From: Bacillota bacterium
Lineage (GTDB): Bacteria; Bacillota; Clostridia; Oscillospirales; Acutalibacteraceae
Direction: 5' to 3'
DNA: 11,769 nt
Assembly (NCBI GenBank): GCA_023412845.1
Contig: JAEZRH010000032.1
Span: forward strand, 1 to 11,769
Shown: positions 1-5,391 of the stretch, piece by piece
How the letters are laid out: the number at the start of each line of letters is the position of its first letter
Position numbering within the stretch: the stretch's first letter is position 1
Notes under the pieces: generated by a model
Told to the model about the DNA's origin: nothing
The model's input: the letters and a program-made list of their open reading frames with translations, nothing else
The model's database searches: none
Position numbers and translations under genes: made by a program

Positions 1-188
1 TCAATACGCTAACGTATCGCTTTTGAGATTTTTGAGAGTTCTCATTCTCTTCGTCCGAAAGTACTTAAAACTCTCGTTCTTTACGGGTTCCTTTTTCCTT
101 ATCGTTGTTTAATTTTCAAGGTCCCATGCGGCTTCGCGGCTTCTTATCTCCGCTTTTCCGCAGCGCCCTTTCCGTAAGGCGCTTCACT
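1..188 (-). other. rRNA operon leader (5' of 16S, which is off the left edge)
   Basis: On the minus strand, the sequence downstream of the promoter at 189-217 reads like a Firmicute rrn leader. It contains a boxA-like block, CCTTGAAAATTAAACAACG (about 121 down to 103), comparable to the CTTTGAAAACTAAACAA block ahead of Bacillus 16S genes. Several short inverted repeats follow: GCGCC/GGCGC at 163-182, GAGAGTT/AACTCTC across the middle, and ATACG/CGTAT near the left edge. Such elements normally serve antitermination and RNase III processing of pre-16S RNA. The 16S start motif (AGAGTTTGATC) is not reached, so mature 16S begins left of base 1. No protein-coding frame is supported here. Assignment to an rrn leader is an inference from promoter strength and the boxA-like block. 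Confidence 0.75.
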
Positions 189-217
189 ATAATACCAAAC
201 CATTTCCCTTCTGTCAA
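189..217 (-). promoter_or_regulatory. Strong rrn promoter
   Basis: On the minus strand, a perfect -35 TTGACA (217-212) is followed by a 17-nt spacer and -10 TATTAT (194-189). A run of A tracts just upstream of the -35 (218-240, read on the minus strand) looks like an UP element. This is the architecture of rRNA promoters. Transcription would start near 182 and run out of the window to the left. Confidence 0.85.
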
Positions 218-247
218 CCCTTTTTTGCGGTTTTTTTGATTTTCTTG

Positions 248-712
248 TTACAGCACACTGTTTTTCTTCTTCTCCGGCCAGGTGAGGTTAAAATCCAAAA
301 CCTTGCCGTTCTGAAAAATATTCGTTACGACTTTGCGGATCGCGGGCCGCCTGAGCAGGTCTTCGTTCGGGAGGGTCAGTTCGTCGTTCTTGCAGGCCGC
401 CCCTTCGTAAACGAGCAGGCTGATATCCACCGCCGCCTCCTGCGCCGGAACGTCCGGCTCGCGCCCCACCGCCGCCGCAATCCCTTTGCAGGCGCCGTAG
501 AGCGCACAGGGGGACATCCCCGTCAGAACCACCGCGCAGGCAACGGTGCAGTCCGATCCCGGCTGCACAGCCGCCTGCGTCTCCCGTCCGTAAAGGCCCG
601 ATTGAGCGATCACCGTCGTTGCGGGCAGCCGCTCCACCGAACGGATCGCCCGACGGATGTTTTCTTCGCGCTTACCCGATCCGGAGATAAAGCTCAGCAC
701 AGCACGGTCCAT
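248..712 (-). CDS. Degenerate FolK (HPPK)-like protein, probably not catalytically active
   Basis: This 154-aa protein matches 6-hydroxymethyl-7,8-dihydropterin pyrophosphokinase (usual length about 155-170) in layout. It has an N-terminal strand MDRAVLSF, a helix REENIRRAIRSVERLP, a SGLYGRET segment, a CAVVLTG strand, GR at 83-84, VDISLLVYEG at 95-104 and ELTLPNEDLLRRPA at 111-124. The catalytic core is eroded. The usual RxRWGPRxxDLD becomes GREPDVPAQEAAVDIS: one Arg and the last Asp survive, while the second Arg, Trp, third Arg and first Asp are gone. The N-terminal GSNLGD becomes SGSGKR. I chose the Met at 712 over the one at 730 because it has a GGGGTG Shine-Dalgarno at good spacing and matches FolK N-termini. 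It lies downstream of the lipoprotein gene on the same strand. I infer a non-enzymatic or altered role; no fol genes are nearby. Confidence 0.62.
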   Translation of the reverse strand: MDRAVLSFISGSGKREENIRRAIRSVERLPATTVIAQSGLYGRETQAAVQPGSDCTVACAVVLTGMSPCALYGACKGIAAAVGREPDVPAQEAAVDISLLVYEGAACKNDELTLPNEDLLRRPAIRKVVTNIFQNGKVLDFNLTWPEKKKNSVL

Positions 713-732
713 ATCATGCGCACCCCACATTT

Positions 733-764
733 CTGTCGCTTAAAGAAAACGGTTTTCACGACAG
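733..764 (-). promoter_or_regulatory. Inverted repeat in leader of the HPPK-like gene
   Basis: CTGTCG (733-738) and CGACAG (759-764) enclose a second inverted pair, GAAAAC (745-750) and GTTTTC (752-757), giving a nested hairpin. It sits about 20 nt upstream of the gene's start and downstream of a weak possible -10 (TAGAAT, 774-769). It could be a leader structure or the terminator of the preceding lipoprotein gene, although no U-run follows. Confidence 0.35.
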
Positions 765-817
765 GCTTATTCTATGAAAGAAAATATAAAATATTCACTG
801 TGAGGGCGCATGAAAAG

Positions 818-2332
818 TCACTGGTAGGAAACATGCATCGTCAGCCCGGAATCCGATTTATCCGTCACATAATTCAGATCGCCCATGTTCAGGGTCCGTC
901 CGGACTGGCCTGCGGCCGCGGTAAGCCAGTGATACATCTTCGTGCTCATGATGGCGCTGATCTGCGAATCATACGAAGTGCCTTCGATGAAAAATGCAAG
1001 GGAGGTCCTTCCCGCCTTCATATCCGCCGCCAGAGACTGGATGATCGAAGAATCTCCGGCATCCTTCTGCGAGGAAACCGAAACGCCCTTCACACGGAAA
1101 TAGTTTTCATCCGTGGAAGTGCACGAGGGCAGGAACACATTATACTGGGTGTCGTCGGCGTTAATCTGCGCGTCGGTAAGCGAAGAGGCGGGCGCGCCGA
1201 TGGTATGCGTCAGCTTCAGCACGCTGTCGGGGATGTTGAAGTAATTATAGACCAGAACGGTGCTGTCGCTCCAGGTCACGTCCAGGTTATACCACTTGCC
1301 GCCTATCACGACCGCATTCCACATGTGGCCGACGCCCTGACTGCTGCCGTGCACCACCGTGCAGGTCAGTCCGGCATATCCGGCGAGAAGCTGCATCGCC
1401 TTCGCGTATCCTTCGCAGACCGCAAGCCCGCCGACAAGAGCGCCGTAGGAAGTGAACGCCTGCCACCGGCTGGTGTCCGTCACGGCGGCATTGTCGTAGG
1501 TGCAGTGCGCAACGATGTAGTTAAAAAGATATTCCTCGCGGTCGAAATCGCTCAGTCCGGACGGCATCGCCTGCAAGACGGAACTGACGGTAGTCTCAAG
1601 CTGAGACACCGCCGCCTGCGCATCCGTGATCGAAAGGACGGAGAACAGCTGAACGATCGTCGTATTTCCGTTATAGCCGTACGTATAGGCGTTTGCCAGC
1701 CAGAAGACCTTGGGGTTATCATCCATGAAAGCCGTGAGGGCCACGCGGATCTGCGCCTCGGACAGCTTCTGGGAAGTCCATATCTGCCCGATGGGGTAAT
1801 ACCCTTGCGCCACCGGCTGCAAGGCGATCTGATAAACGCTGTTCTTGATCAGGGAATACAATTCCTTTTCGGAGCCCGAAAGGTTCTGGTAAGCGCTTGC
1901 CTGCTGAACCTGCGCATACGACTGCGACGATATCGCAGGTGCCGTGAGCTCCTTTTTGGCCAAGGTCTTCGAGGGCAGGGATGTGTTGATCTTCTGTACG
2001 GAACGGACGTCCGCCTTCTTTGCAGGGACGGGCACGGCGGTCTTACGCGCCGGAACGGAGGAAGAAGCCTTGGACGGCGCCTTTGAAGCGGTGGACGACG
2101 CGGCTTTCGACGAAGCCTGCGACGAATTCAGCAGAGACTCCACTGTGGAAGCGACTGCAGACGACGCGGCCGAAGAAGCCGTCTCAAACTGCTTGCCCGC
2201 CGCAGAGCTGAACTGTTTCTCCGCTTTCTGCAGCGGGGCGCAGCCGGAAAGCAGAACGGCGATCGCCAGCGCGGCGGCCGCCGCGGAGCGGATGCGATGT
2301 GTCCTGGAACGATAAGTCTGAATTTTTTTCAC
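818..2332 (-). CDS. Lipoprotein with transglutaminase-like (cysteine protease fold) domain
   Basis: The 504-aa product starts with a basic, hydrophobic signal peptide and the lipobox LLSGC (Cys31), so it should be lipidated and held on the outer face of the membrane. Residues 41-100 are a Ser/Ala/Lys-rich low-complexity linker. The transglutaminase-like core lies at about 265-360, with Cys306 in AVCEGYA, His336 in GHMWN and Asp351 in NLDVTW, the triad of this superfamily in its usual order. The C-terminal about 100 residues show no domain I recognise. Translation begins at GTG (2332), 6 nt after AGGAGGCC (2346-2339). Members of the family act as proteases, peptidases or cross-linkers of surface proteins; the substrate here cannot be read. 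An extended -10 promoter sits directly upstream, and the HPPK-like gene follows after about 105 nt. Confidence 0.88.
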   Translation of the reverse strand: MKKIQTYRSRTHRIRSAAAAALAIAVLLSGCAPLQKAEKQFSSAAGKQFETASSAASSAVASTVESLLNSSQASSKAASSTASKAPSKASSSVPARKTAVPVPAKKADVRSVQKINTSLPSKTLAKKELTAPAISSQSYAQVQQASAYQNLSGSEKELYSLIKNSVYQIALQPVAQGYYPIGQIWTSQKLSEAQIRVALTAFMDDNPKVFWLANAYTYGYNGNTTIVQLFSVLSITDAQAAVSQLETTVSSVLQAMPSGLSDFDREEYLFNYIVAHCTYDNAAVTDTSRWQAFTSYGALVGGLAVCEGYAKAMQLLAGYAGLTCTVVHGSSQGVGHMWNAVVIGGKWYNLDVTWSDSTVLVYNYFNIPDSVLKLTHTIGAPASSLTDAQINADDTQYNVFLPSCTSTDENYFRVKGVSVSSQKDAGDSSIIQSLAADMKAGRTSLAFFIEGTSYDSQISAIMSTKMYHWLTAAAGQSGRTLNMGDLNYVTDKSDSGLTMHVSYQ

Positions 2333-2359
2333 AGTAAAGGCCTCCTGTTAAAATGCCTT

Positions 2360-2377
2360 GACATGAAATCCCATGTC
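2360..2377. promoter_or_regulatory. Inverted repeat at transcription start of the lipoprotein gene
   Basis: GACATG-AAATCC-CATGTC is a perfect 6-bp inverted repeat with a 6-nt centre. It lies just downstream of the -10 element at 2388-2383, so it spans the expected transcription start. That is a usual place for a repressor operator, but the RNA could also form a 5' hairpin just before the ribosome binding site. Confidence 0.45.
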
Positions 2378-2382
2378 TGAAC

Positions 2383-2391
2383 ATTATAACA
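2383..2391 (-). promoter_or_regulatory. Extended -10 promoter of the lipoprotein gene
   Basis: The minus strand reads TGTTATAAT (2391-2383), a TGnTATAAT extended -10. No good -35 is visible at 17 nt spacing (TAAATT there). The start would be near 2376, giving a leader of about 45 nt before the GTG codon. Confidence 0.6.
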
Positions 2392-2487
2392 CACAATTTT
2401 TGAATAATTTATCTGAATCCGTGTTAAGATTTCATGAAAAATGGAAATTCTTCCTTCCAGGCTTCTCCCTTACCGGCATAAATTTTC

Positions 2488-2516
2488 TTGACAGCACCGG
2501 CGCGGTCCCTTATAAT
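2488..2516 (+). promoter_or_regulatory. Promoter of tRNA-Pro
   Basis: TTGACA (2488-2493), a 17-nt spacer and TATAAT (2511-2516) form a full-consensus vegetative promoter. Initiation is expected near 2523, leaving a leader of about 55 nt before the tRNA. Confidence 0.92.
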
Positions 2517-2577
2517 AATTGTTTGTAGCAATCTGCAGCCACGATAACGATGCCGGAACGGTTATTCCGCAGCAGAA

Positions 2578-2653
2578 CGAGGTGTAGCGCAGTTGGTAGC
2601 GCGCCTGCTTTGGGAGCAGGATGTCGCAAGTTCGAGTCTTGTCACCTCGACCA
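2578..2653 (+). tRNA. tRNA-Pro (anticodon UGG)
   Basis: A complete cloverleaf is visible. The acceptor CGAGGTG (2578-2584) pairs with CACCTCG (2643-2649), followed by discriminator A and an encoded CCA end (2651-2653). The D arm is GCGC AGTTGGTA GCGC. The anticodon arm is CCTGC-TTTGGGA-GCAGG with TGG in the middle. The T arm has loop TTCGAGT, closed by GCAAG/CTTGT with one G-U pair. UGG can read all CCN proline codons when modified. The 3' end of this gene is duplicated at 4443-4462, which marks it as an integration target. Confidence 0.97.
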
Positions 2654-2655
2654 TT
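2636..2655 (+). repeat. Left direct repeat (att-like), inside the tRNA-Pro 3' end
   Basis: GTCTTGTCACCTCGACCATT covers the 3' half of the T arm, the acceptor 3' strand and CCA plus two bases. The same 20 bases occur at 4443-4462. Going 3 bases further upstream, 22 of 23 positions match. Tyrosine recombinases commonly use this part of tRNA genes as attB. Confidence 0.8.
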
Positions 2656-2656
2656 T

Positions 2657-2692
2657 GAGCCACGAAACTAAAATGTTCGTGGCTCTTTTTGT
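2657..2692 (+). terminator. Rho-independent terminator after tRNA-Pro
   Basis: GAGCCACGAA (2657-2666) pairs perfectly with TTCGTGGCTC (2676-2685) around a 9-nt loop and is followed by TTTTT. It begins 4 nt after the tRNA CCA end. If the direct-repeat interpretation is right, this terminator came in with the insertion and the original one is at 4463-4506. Confidence 0.92.
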
Positions 2693-2815
2693 GTTGTCTA
2701 TTTTGAGTTGAAATCATAAAATTAATTGAAAAGACGCGGTTGTAAGAGAAATCAACCCAGAATGCCATTCCGAGCCTACAAGGCTACCAATAATAGATAT
2801 TAACGCAAATTAAGA

Positions 2816-2844
2816 TTGACATTATTTTATCAAATCGTTATACT
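2816..2844 (+). promoter_or_regulatory. Promoter of the nitrilase gene
   Basis: TTGACA (2816-2821), a 17-nt spacer and TATACT (2839-2844) form a near-consensus promoter. Initiation is expected near 2851, so the leader before the GTG start is about 90 nt. The stretch 2693-2815 holds no gene that I can support. Confidence 0.82.
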
Positions 2845-2939
2845 AACCTATAAGCCGTATGTCTGCAGGAATCTTTCATGGGCATAGGTTTAAATAGTAC
2901 TGGTTACACAGCATTACAATAATTCAGGAGCTGATTTAA

Positions 2940-3974
2940 GTGTCTGTTGATGTTTACCCACAGCCAACAATTGCAGCGGTCCAAGCTGCGCCTATATATT
3001 TAGATAGAGAAGCAGGCATCCAAAAGGTACGAAATCTCACTGCCCAAGCGAAAGCAAACGGAGCGGATCTTGTGGTCTTTTCCGAATCTTTCATTCCCGG
3101 TTTTCCGTCTTGGGTTCATATGCTTGCGCCGATGGATCAACACGAGCTTTTCAAGAAAATGGTGCAAAACTCAATTGAAATTCCCAGCCCAGATTTTTTT
3201 CAACTGCAACAGATCGCACGGGATAACAATATATTTCTTTCCATTGGAATCACCGAGAAGGCTCCCAAACAAAGTATTGGCGTTCTGTGGAACACCAATC
3301 TGATTTTCGACAGGAACGGAAATATGATTGCACGCCACAGGAAGCTGCTGCCTACATGGTCGGAAAAACTGGTCTGGTCTTTTGGAGATGGCTCAACTTT
3401 AAATGTGCACGACACGGAAATAGGACGAATCGGTGCGCTCATATGCGGCGAAAACACAAATTCTCTTGCAAAATATGCGCTTATTTGCCAGGGGGAACAA
3501 ATTCACATCTCCACCTACCCTCCTTGTTTCCCCACCTCACGTAACCCGGCGGGCGGACAAGACTATTTTGACACCTTACTGGTAAGGGCCTGCTCTATGT
3601 CTTATGAAGGCAAAGTGTTCACCGTTGTGTCCTCGCAGGCTTTGGATGAACGTGGCTATGATGTTCTATCAGCTGGAAATAAGGATATACGCGATTTGTT
3701 GGATAAACTTACCTATGGCGGATCTATGATTGTTGCTCCATCGGGTGTCATTTGCAGCAATATTGTTCGGGATAACAAAGAGGACATCGCCTATGCTAAA
3801 TGTGATATTTCCACCGAAATCATGCAAAAGGGTGTTCATGATATTGCAGGAAGCTATCAAAGAAACGATGTGTTCCATTTTGAAATCAACAAGTCTGTTC
3901 TTGAGCCTGTTAATATCCTGGACAATGGTCGTATTTCGCAGATAGACTATTATCCGTACGTCTCAGAAGATTGA
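2940..3974 (+). CDS. Nitrilase-family carbon-nitrogen hydrolase
   Basis: The 344-aa protein has the size and motifs of a true nitrilase-branch enzyme. The catalytic triad is Glu49 (VVFSESFIPGFP), Lys135 (RHRKLLPTW) and Cys169 (GALICGEN). The accessory Glu142 lies in the typical segment SEKLVWSFGDGSTL. Nitrilases hydrolyse R-CN to the carboxylic acid and ammonia in the cytoplasm; some relatives act as amidases or on cyanide-type substrates, and the substrate cannot be told from sequence. Translation begins at GTG (2940), 9 nt after AGGAG (2926-2930). It is transcribed alone from the promoter at 2816-2844 within the AT-rich tRNA-bounded insertion, and its codon use is more AT-rich than that of metG or yitT, which suggests horizontal acquisition. 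The family assignment is firm; the physiological role is not known. Confidence 0.93.
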   Translation: MSVDVYPQPTIAAVQAAPIYLDREAGIQKVRNLTAQAKANGADLVVFSESFIPGFPSWVHMLAPMDQHELFKKMVQNSIEIPSPDFFQLQQIARDNNIFLSIGITEKAPKQSIGVLWNTNLIFDRNGNMIARHRKLLPTWSEKLVWSFGDGSTLNVHDTEIGRIGALICGENTNSLAKYALICQGEQIHISTYPPCFPTSRNPAGGQDYFDTLLVRACSMSYEGKVFTVVSSQALDERGYDVLSAGNKDIRDLLDKLTYGGSMIVAPSGVICSNIVRDNKEDIAYAKCDISTEIMQKGVHDIAGSYQRNDVFHFEINKSVLEPVNILDNGRISQIDYYPYVSED

Positions 3975-3991
3975 AAAGCGCATAATTATAA

Positions 3992-4192
3992 TACTCTGTT
4001 AGGTCGTATATAAGGAGATCCAATTTTTATCTTGCAAACCAGTTTATTACAACAGCTAATCGAGACTATGAATTAAGCGGCATGGGCACAAAGGTATATG
4101 ATAACGGGTGCCTTCCTAAATATAGTTTCCCTCAACATGCAATCAGCACTAAAGAGCTTGCAGATGAAATAGCAAAAGCGGATCATCCGTGA
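3992..4192 (+). pseudogene. Fragment of an unrecognised coding sequence (C-terminal end)
   Basis: A frame open from 3992 to the TGA at 4190-4192 reads like a natural protein tail: ...ANQFITTANRDYELSG, then a mixed charged helix-like end KELADEIAKADHP. The only conventional start in frame is the ATG at 4082, giving 36 residues, and no Shine-Dalgarno precedes it. An AAGGAG at 4012-4017 is followed only by non-standard codons in this frame, while a TTG in another frame stops after 14 codons. The best reading is a truncated or frameshifted gene remnant next to the nitrilase, inside the insertion. I do not recognise the family. A small functional peptide from the ATG is possible but less likely. 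Confidence 0.35.
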
Positions 4193-4291
4193 AGCAATAC
4201 ATGCTAAAAGTGTATATAAATACTGCTTGCAGATTGCCTGCAGCCATTGATATTACTGGATTTCTCCAAGTCCTATAATTTCACTCCGACC

Positions 4292-4327
4292 AAAAGAAAA
4301 GCCCCTCTACAGGGACTTTTCTTTTTT
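4292..4327 (+). terminator. Hairpin terminator inside the insertion
   Basis: AAAAGAAAAG (4292-4301) pairs with CTTTTCTTTT (4316-4325). After one C/A mismatch an inner CCCT/AGGG stem closes a 4-nt loop. A and T runs on both sides would let it work in either direction. It probably ends transcripts of the nitrilase region. The stretch 4193-4291 before it holds no gene I can support. Confidence 0.7.
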
Positions 4328-4370
4328 GCCTGTGTGACAGCGGGAACTGGCCGGTGCAGACTGGAGCATC

Positions 4371-4387
4371 GCCATTGCCCCAATGGC
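4371..4387. repeat. Short inverted repeat near the right att-like repeat
   Basis: GCCATT-GCCCC-AATGGC lies in a locally GC-rich patch (about 4335-4440) between the terminator and the right direct repeat. It could be a recombinase or accessory-protein site, but nothing beyond position supports that. Confidence 0.25.
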
Positions 4388-4442
4388 TTACAGAAAAACA
4401 AAGGGACTCGCGGAACGCGGGAAAATCTTGCCCAATAACCGG

Positions 4443-4462
4443 GTCTTGTCACCTCGACCATT
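4443..4462 (+). repeat. Right direct repeat (att-like), copy of the tRNA-Pro 3' end
   Basis: GTCTTGTCACCTCGACCATT is identical to 2636-2655. Upstream bases do not continue into a tRNA (no anticodon or D arm), so this is only the 3' tail. It is followed one base later by a strong terminator, as expected of the original downstream flank of a tRNA gene. Confidence 0.8.
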
Positions 4463-4506
4463 AAAAATCCATGTGTCAGGATTCGCACCTGCGCATGGAT
4501 TTTTTT
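4463..4506 (+). terminator. Rho-independent terminator downstream of the right repeat
   Basis: AAAAATCCATG (4463-4473) pairs with CATGGATTTTT (4494-4504). An inner CAGG/CCTG stem closes the loop, and T residues run to 4506. With the insertion removed, it would sit immediately after the tRNA-Pro CCA end, so it is probably the ancestral tRNA terminator. Confidence 0.85.
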
Positions 4507-4530
4507 GTCTTTCTGTTATGTTAAATTTTA

Positions 4531-4539
4531 TGCTATACT
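4531..4539 (+). promoter_or_regulatory. Extended -10 promoter of the GNAT gene
   Basis: TGCTATACT fits TGnTATAAT with one change. The -35 region at 17 nt spacing (TTCTGT) is poor. Initiation would be near 4546, just before the AAGGA at 4562-4566. Confidence 0.5.
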
Positions 4540-4575
4540 TGCTTTAGATTATTTATATAATAAGGACTGATACTT

Positions 4576-5043
4576 ATAAATTTAGAAAGCGTTATAATAT
4601 CGGCAGATAGCCCATTTTCCTCCGATGCCATTTCTTTAATGGATGAACTTTCAGAATGCCTTCAGAACATTACCGGGGATAGCGGAAAGGACTCATTTGA
4701 CGTTAATGATGTATGCAGCGATAGAGCTATATTTGTAATCGCCAGAAATCAAGGCGGAAAAGCAATTGGCTGTGGCGCTTTCAGGCCTATGGATAAAACA
4801 ACAGCAGAAGTCAAAAGAATGTATGCAAAAGAAAAAGGAATGGGAATTGGCAATAAGATTCTCTCTTATCTCGAACATCAGGCACATCATATGGGTTATA
4901 AAACCTTCCGCCTTGAAACGCGTATTGTTAATACTAAAGCGGTTTCATTTTATGAAAGAAATGGATACAACAAAATACCAAACTACGGTAAATACGCAAA
5001 GAGAGCAAATTCAATTTGCTTTGAGAAGAATTTGTCATGTTGA
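4576..5043 (+). CDS. GNAT-family N-acetyltransferase, start codon unclear
   Basis: The reading frame gives a GNAT fold: an N-terminal helix SLMDELSECL, a strand AIFVIARN, GCGAFRP, then motif A VKRMYAKEKGMGIGNKIL (acetyl-CoA pyrophosphate loop, KxxGxG-like) and motif B with KAVSFYERNGY. Family members move an acetyl group from acetyl-CoA to an amine; the acceptor is unknown. The first ATG (4639) leaves 134 residues, has no ribosome binding site and cuts off the usual first strand. The frame is open further upstream, and INLESVIISADSPFSSDAISL before that ATG looks like the missing first strand. AAGGA at 4562-4566 is spaced 9 nt from an ATA codon at 4576, which I give as the probable original start. 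Either ATA or CTG is used, or the start has been lost by mutation. Composition is AT-rich like the neighbouring insertion. Confidence 0.7.
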   Translation: MNLESVIISADSPFSSDAISLMDELSECLQNITGDSGKDSFDVNDVCSDRAIFVIARNQGGKAIGCGAFRPMDKTTAEVKRMYAKEKGMGIGNKILSYLEHQAHHMGYKTFRLETRIVNTKAVSFYERNGYNKIPNYGKYAKRANSICFEKNLSC

Positions 5044-5149
5044 TTTGATGGGTATATTATGAGCATAATCCGAAGCTGAATTTATATCTTCTGTGACCAG
5101 ACCTTCCAAAAGAACAGACCCGCTTTTAATGGGTTTCTTCGAAAGACTG

Positions 5150-5177
5150 CAGCCGCGGATTTCCCGGCGGCTGTTTT
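5150..5177 (+). terminator. Probable terminator after the GNAT gene
   Basis: CAGCCGC (5150-5156) pairs with GCGGCTG (5167-5173) across a 10-nt loop and is followed by TTTT. The U-run is short, so efficiency is uncertain. Confidence 0.5.
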
Positions 5178-5370
5178 GTGACAGGCAAGCGATTTAACGC
5201 AGATACTCCCGGACGCCGTCCACGCCCGGAATTTTTCTTTGCGGAGGAACTTCCGGATTGCCAAAATGAGTCCTGAAATGCTATTATAAATGTAGGCCAG
5301 CGGAATGCGGGGAAACTGCCCGGACGCCTGCGCAATCCATTCCACGGGTGCTTTTGTGAAAAAGAGTGTA

Positions 5371-5391
5371 TTCCGGAAACGCAGTCCGGAA
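5371..5391. promoter_or_regulatory. Inverted repeat upstream of the SDR gene
   Basis: TTCCGGA-AACGCAG-TCCGGAA is a perfect 7-bp inverted repeat ending 40 nt before the ATG of the SDR gene. It is followed on the plus strand by A residues, not T, so it is not a plus-strand terminator. Operator or 5' leader hairpin are both possible. No clear -10/-35 pair was found nearby. Confidence 0.35.

Larger units (their letters stand above)
2636..4462 (+). mobile_element. Small AT-rich insertion bounded by tRNA-Pro 3'-end repeats
   Basis: The two 20-bp repeats of the tRNA 3' end bound about 1.8 kb. This stretch holds a terminator, a promoter, a nitrilase gene, a fragmentary reading frame and a second hairpin terminator. 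Its base composition is clearly more AT-rich than the flanking chromosomal genes. An intact tRNA on one side with only its 3' tail on the other is what integration into a tRNA gene leaves behind. No integrase, excisionase or replication gene is present, so this is either a decayed island or an element mobilised from elsewhere. A duplicated tRNA end left by another event (for example loss of a second tRNA-Pro copy) is the main alternative. Confidence 0.6.

Noticed and set aside
236..2086. 616-codon plus-strand open frame across the HPPK-like and lipoprotein genes
   Set aside because: It is an antisense shadow. Its product is Arg/His-rich with no domain, while the minus strand shows a lipobox, a transglutaminase triad and ribosome binding sites.
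2562..2768. Minus-strand frame over tRNA-Pro (VTRLELATSCSQ...)
   Set aside because: This is the familiar false protein made by translating the antisense of a tRNA gene.
4443..4462. Second tRNA-Pro gene
   Set aside because: Only the 3' T-arm/acceptor end is present; there is no D arm, anticodon arm or 5' acceptor strand, so it is a repeat and not a tRNA gene.
4247..4488. Two small opposed frames over the right repeat region
   Set aside because: They run through a terminator hairpin and the tRNA-end repeat, with no ribosome binding site and no protein-like pattern.
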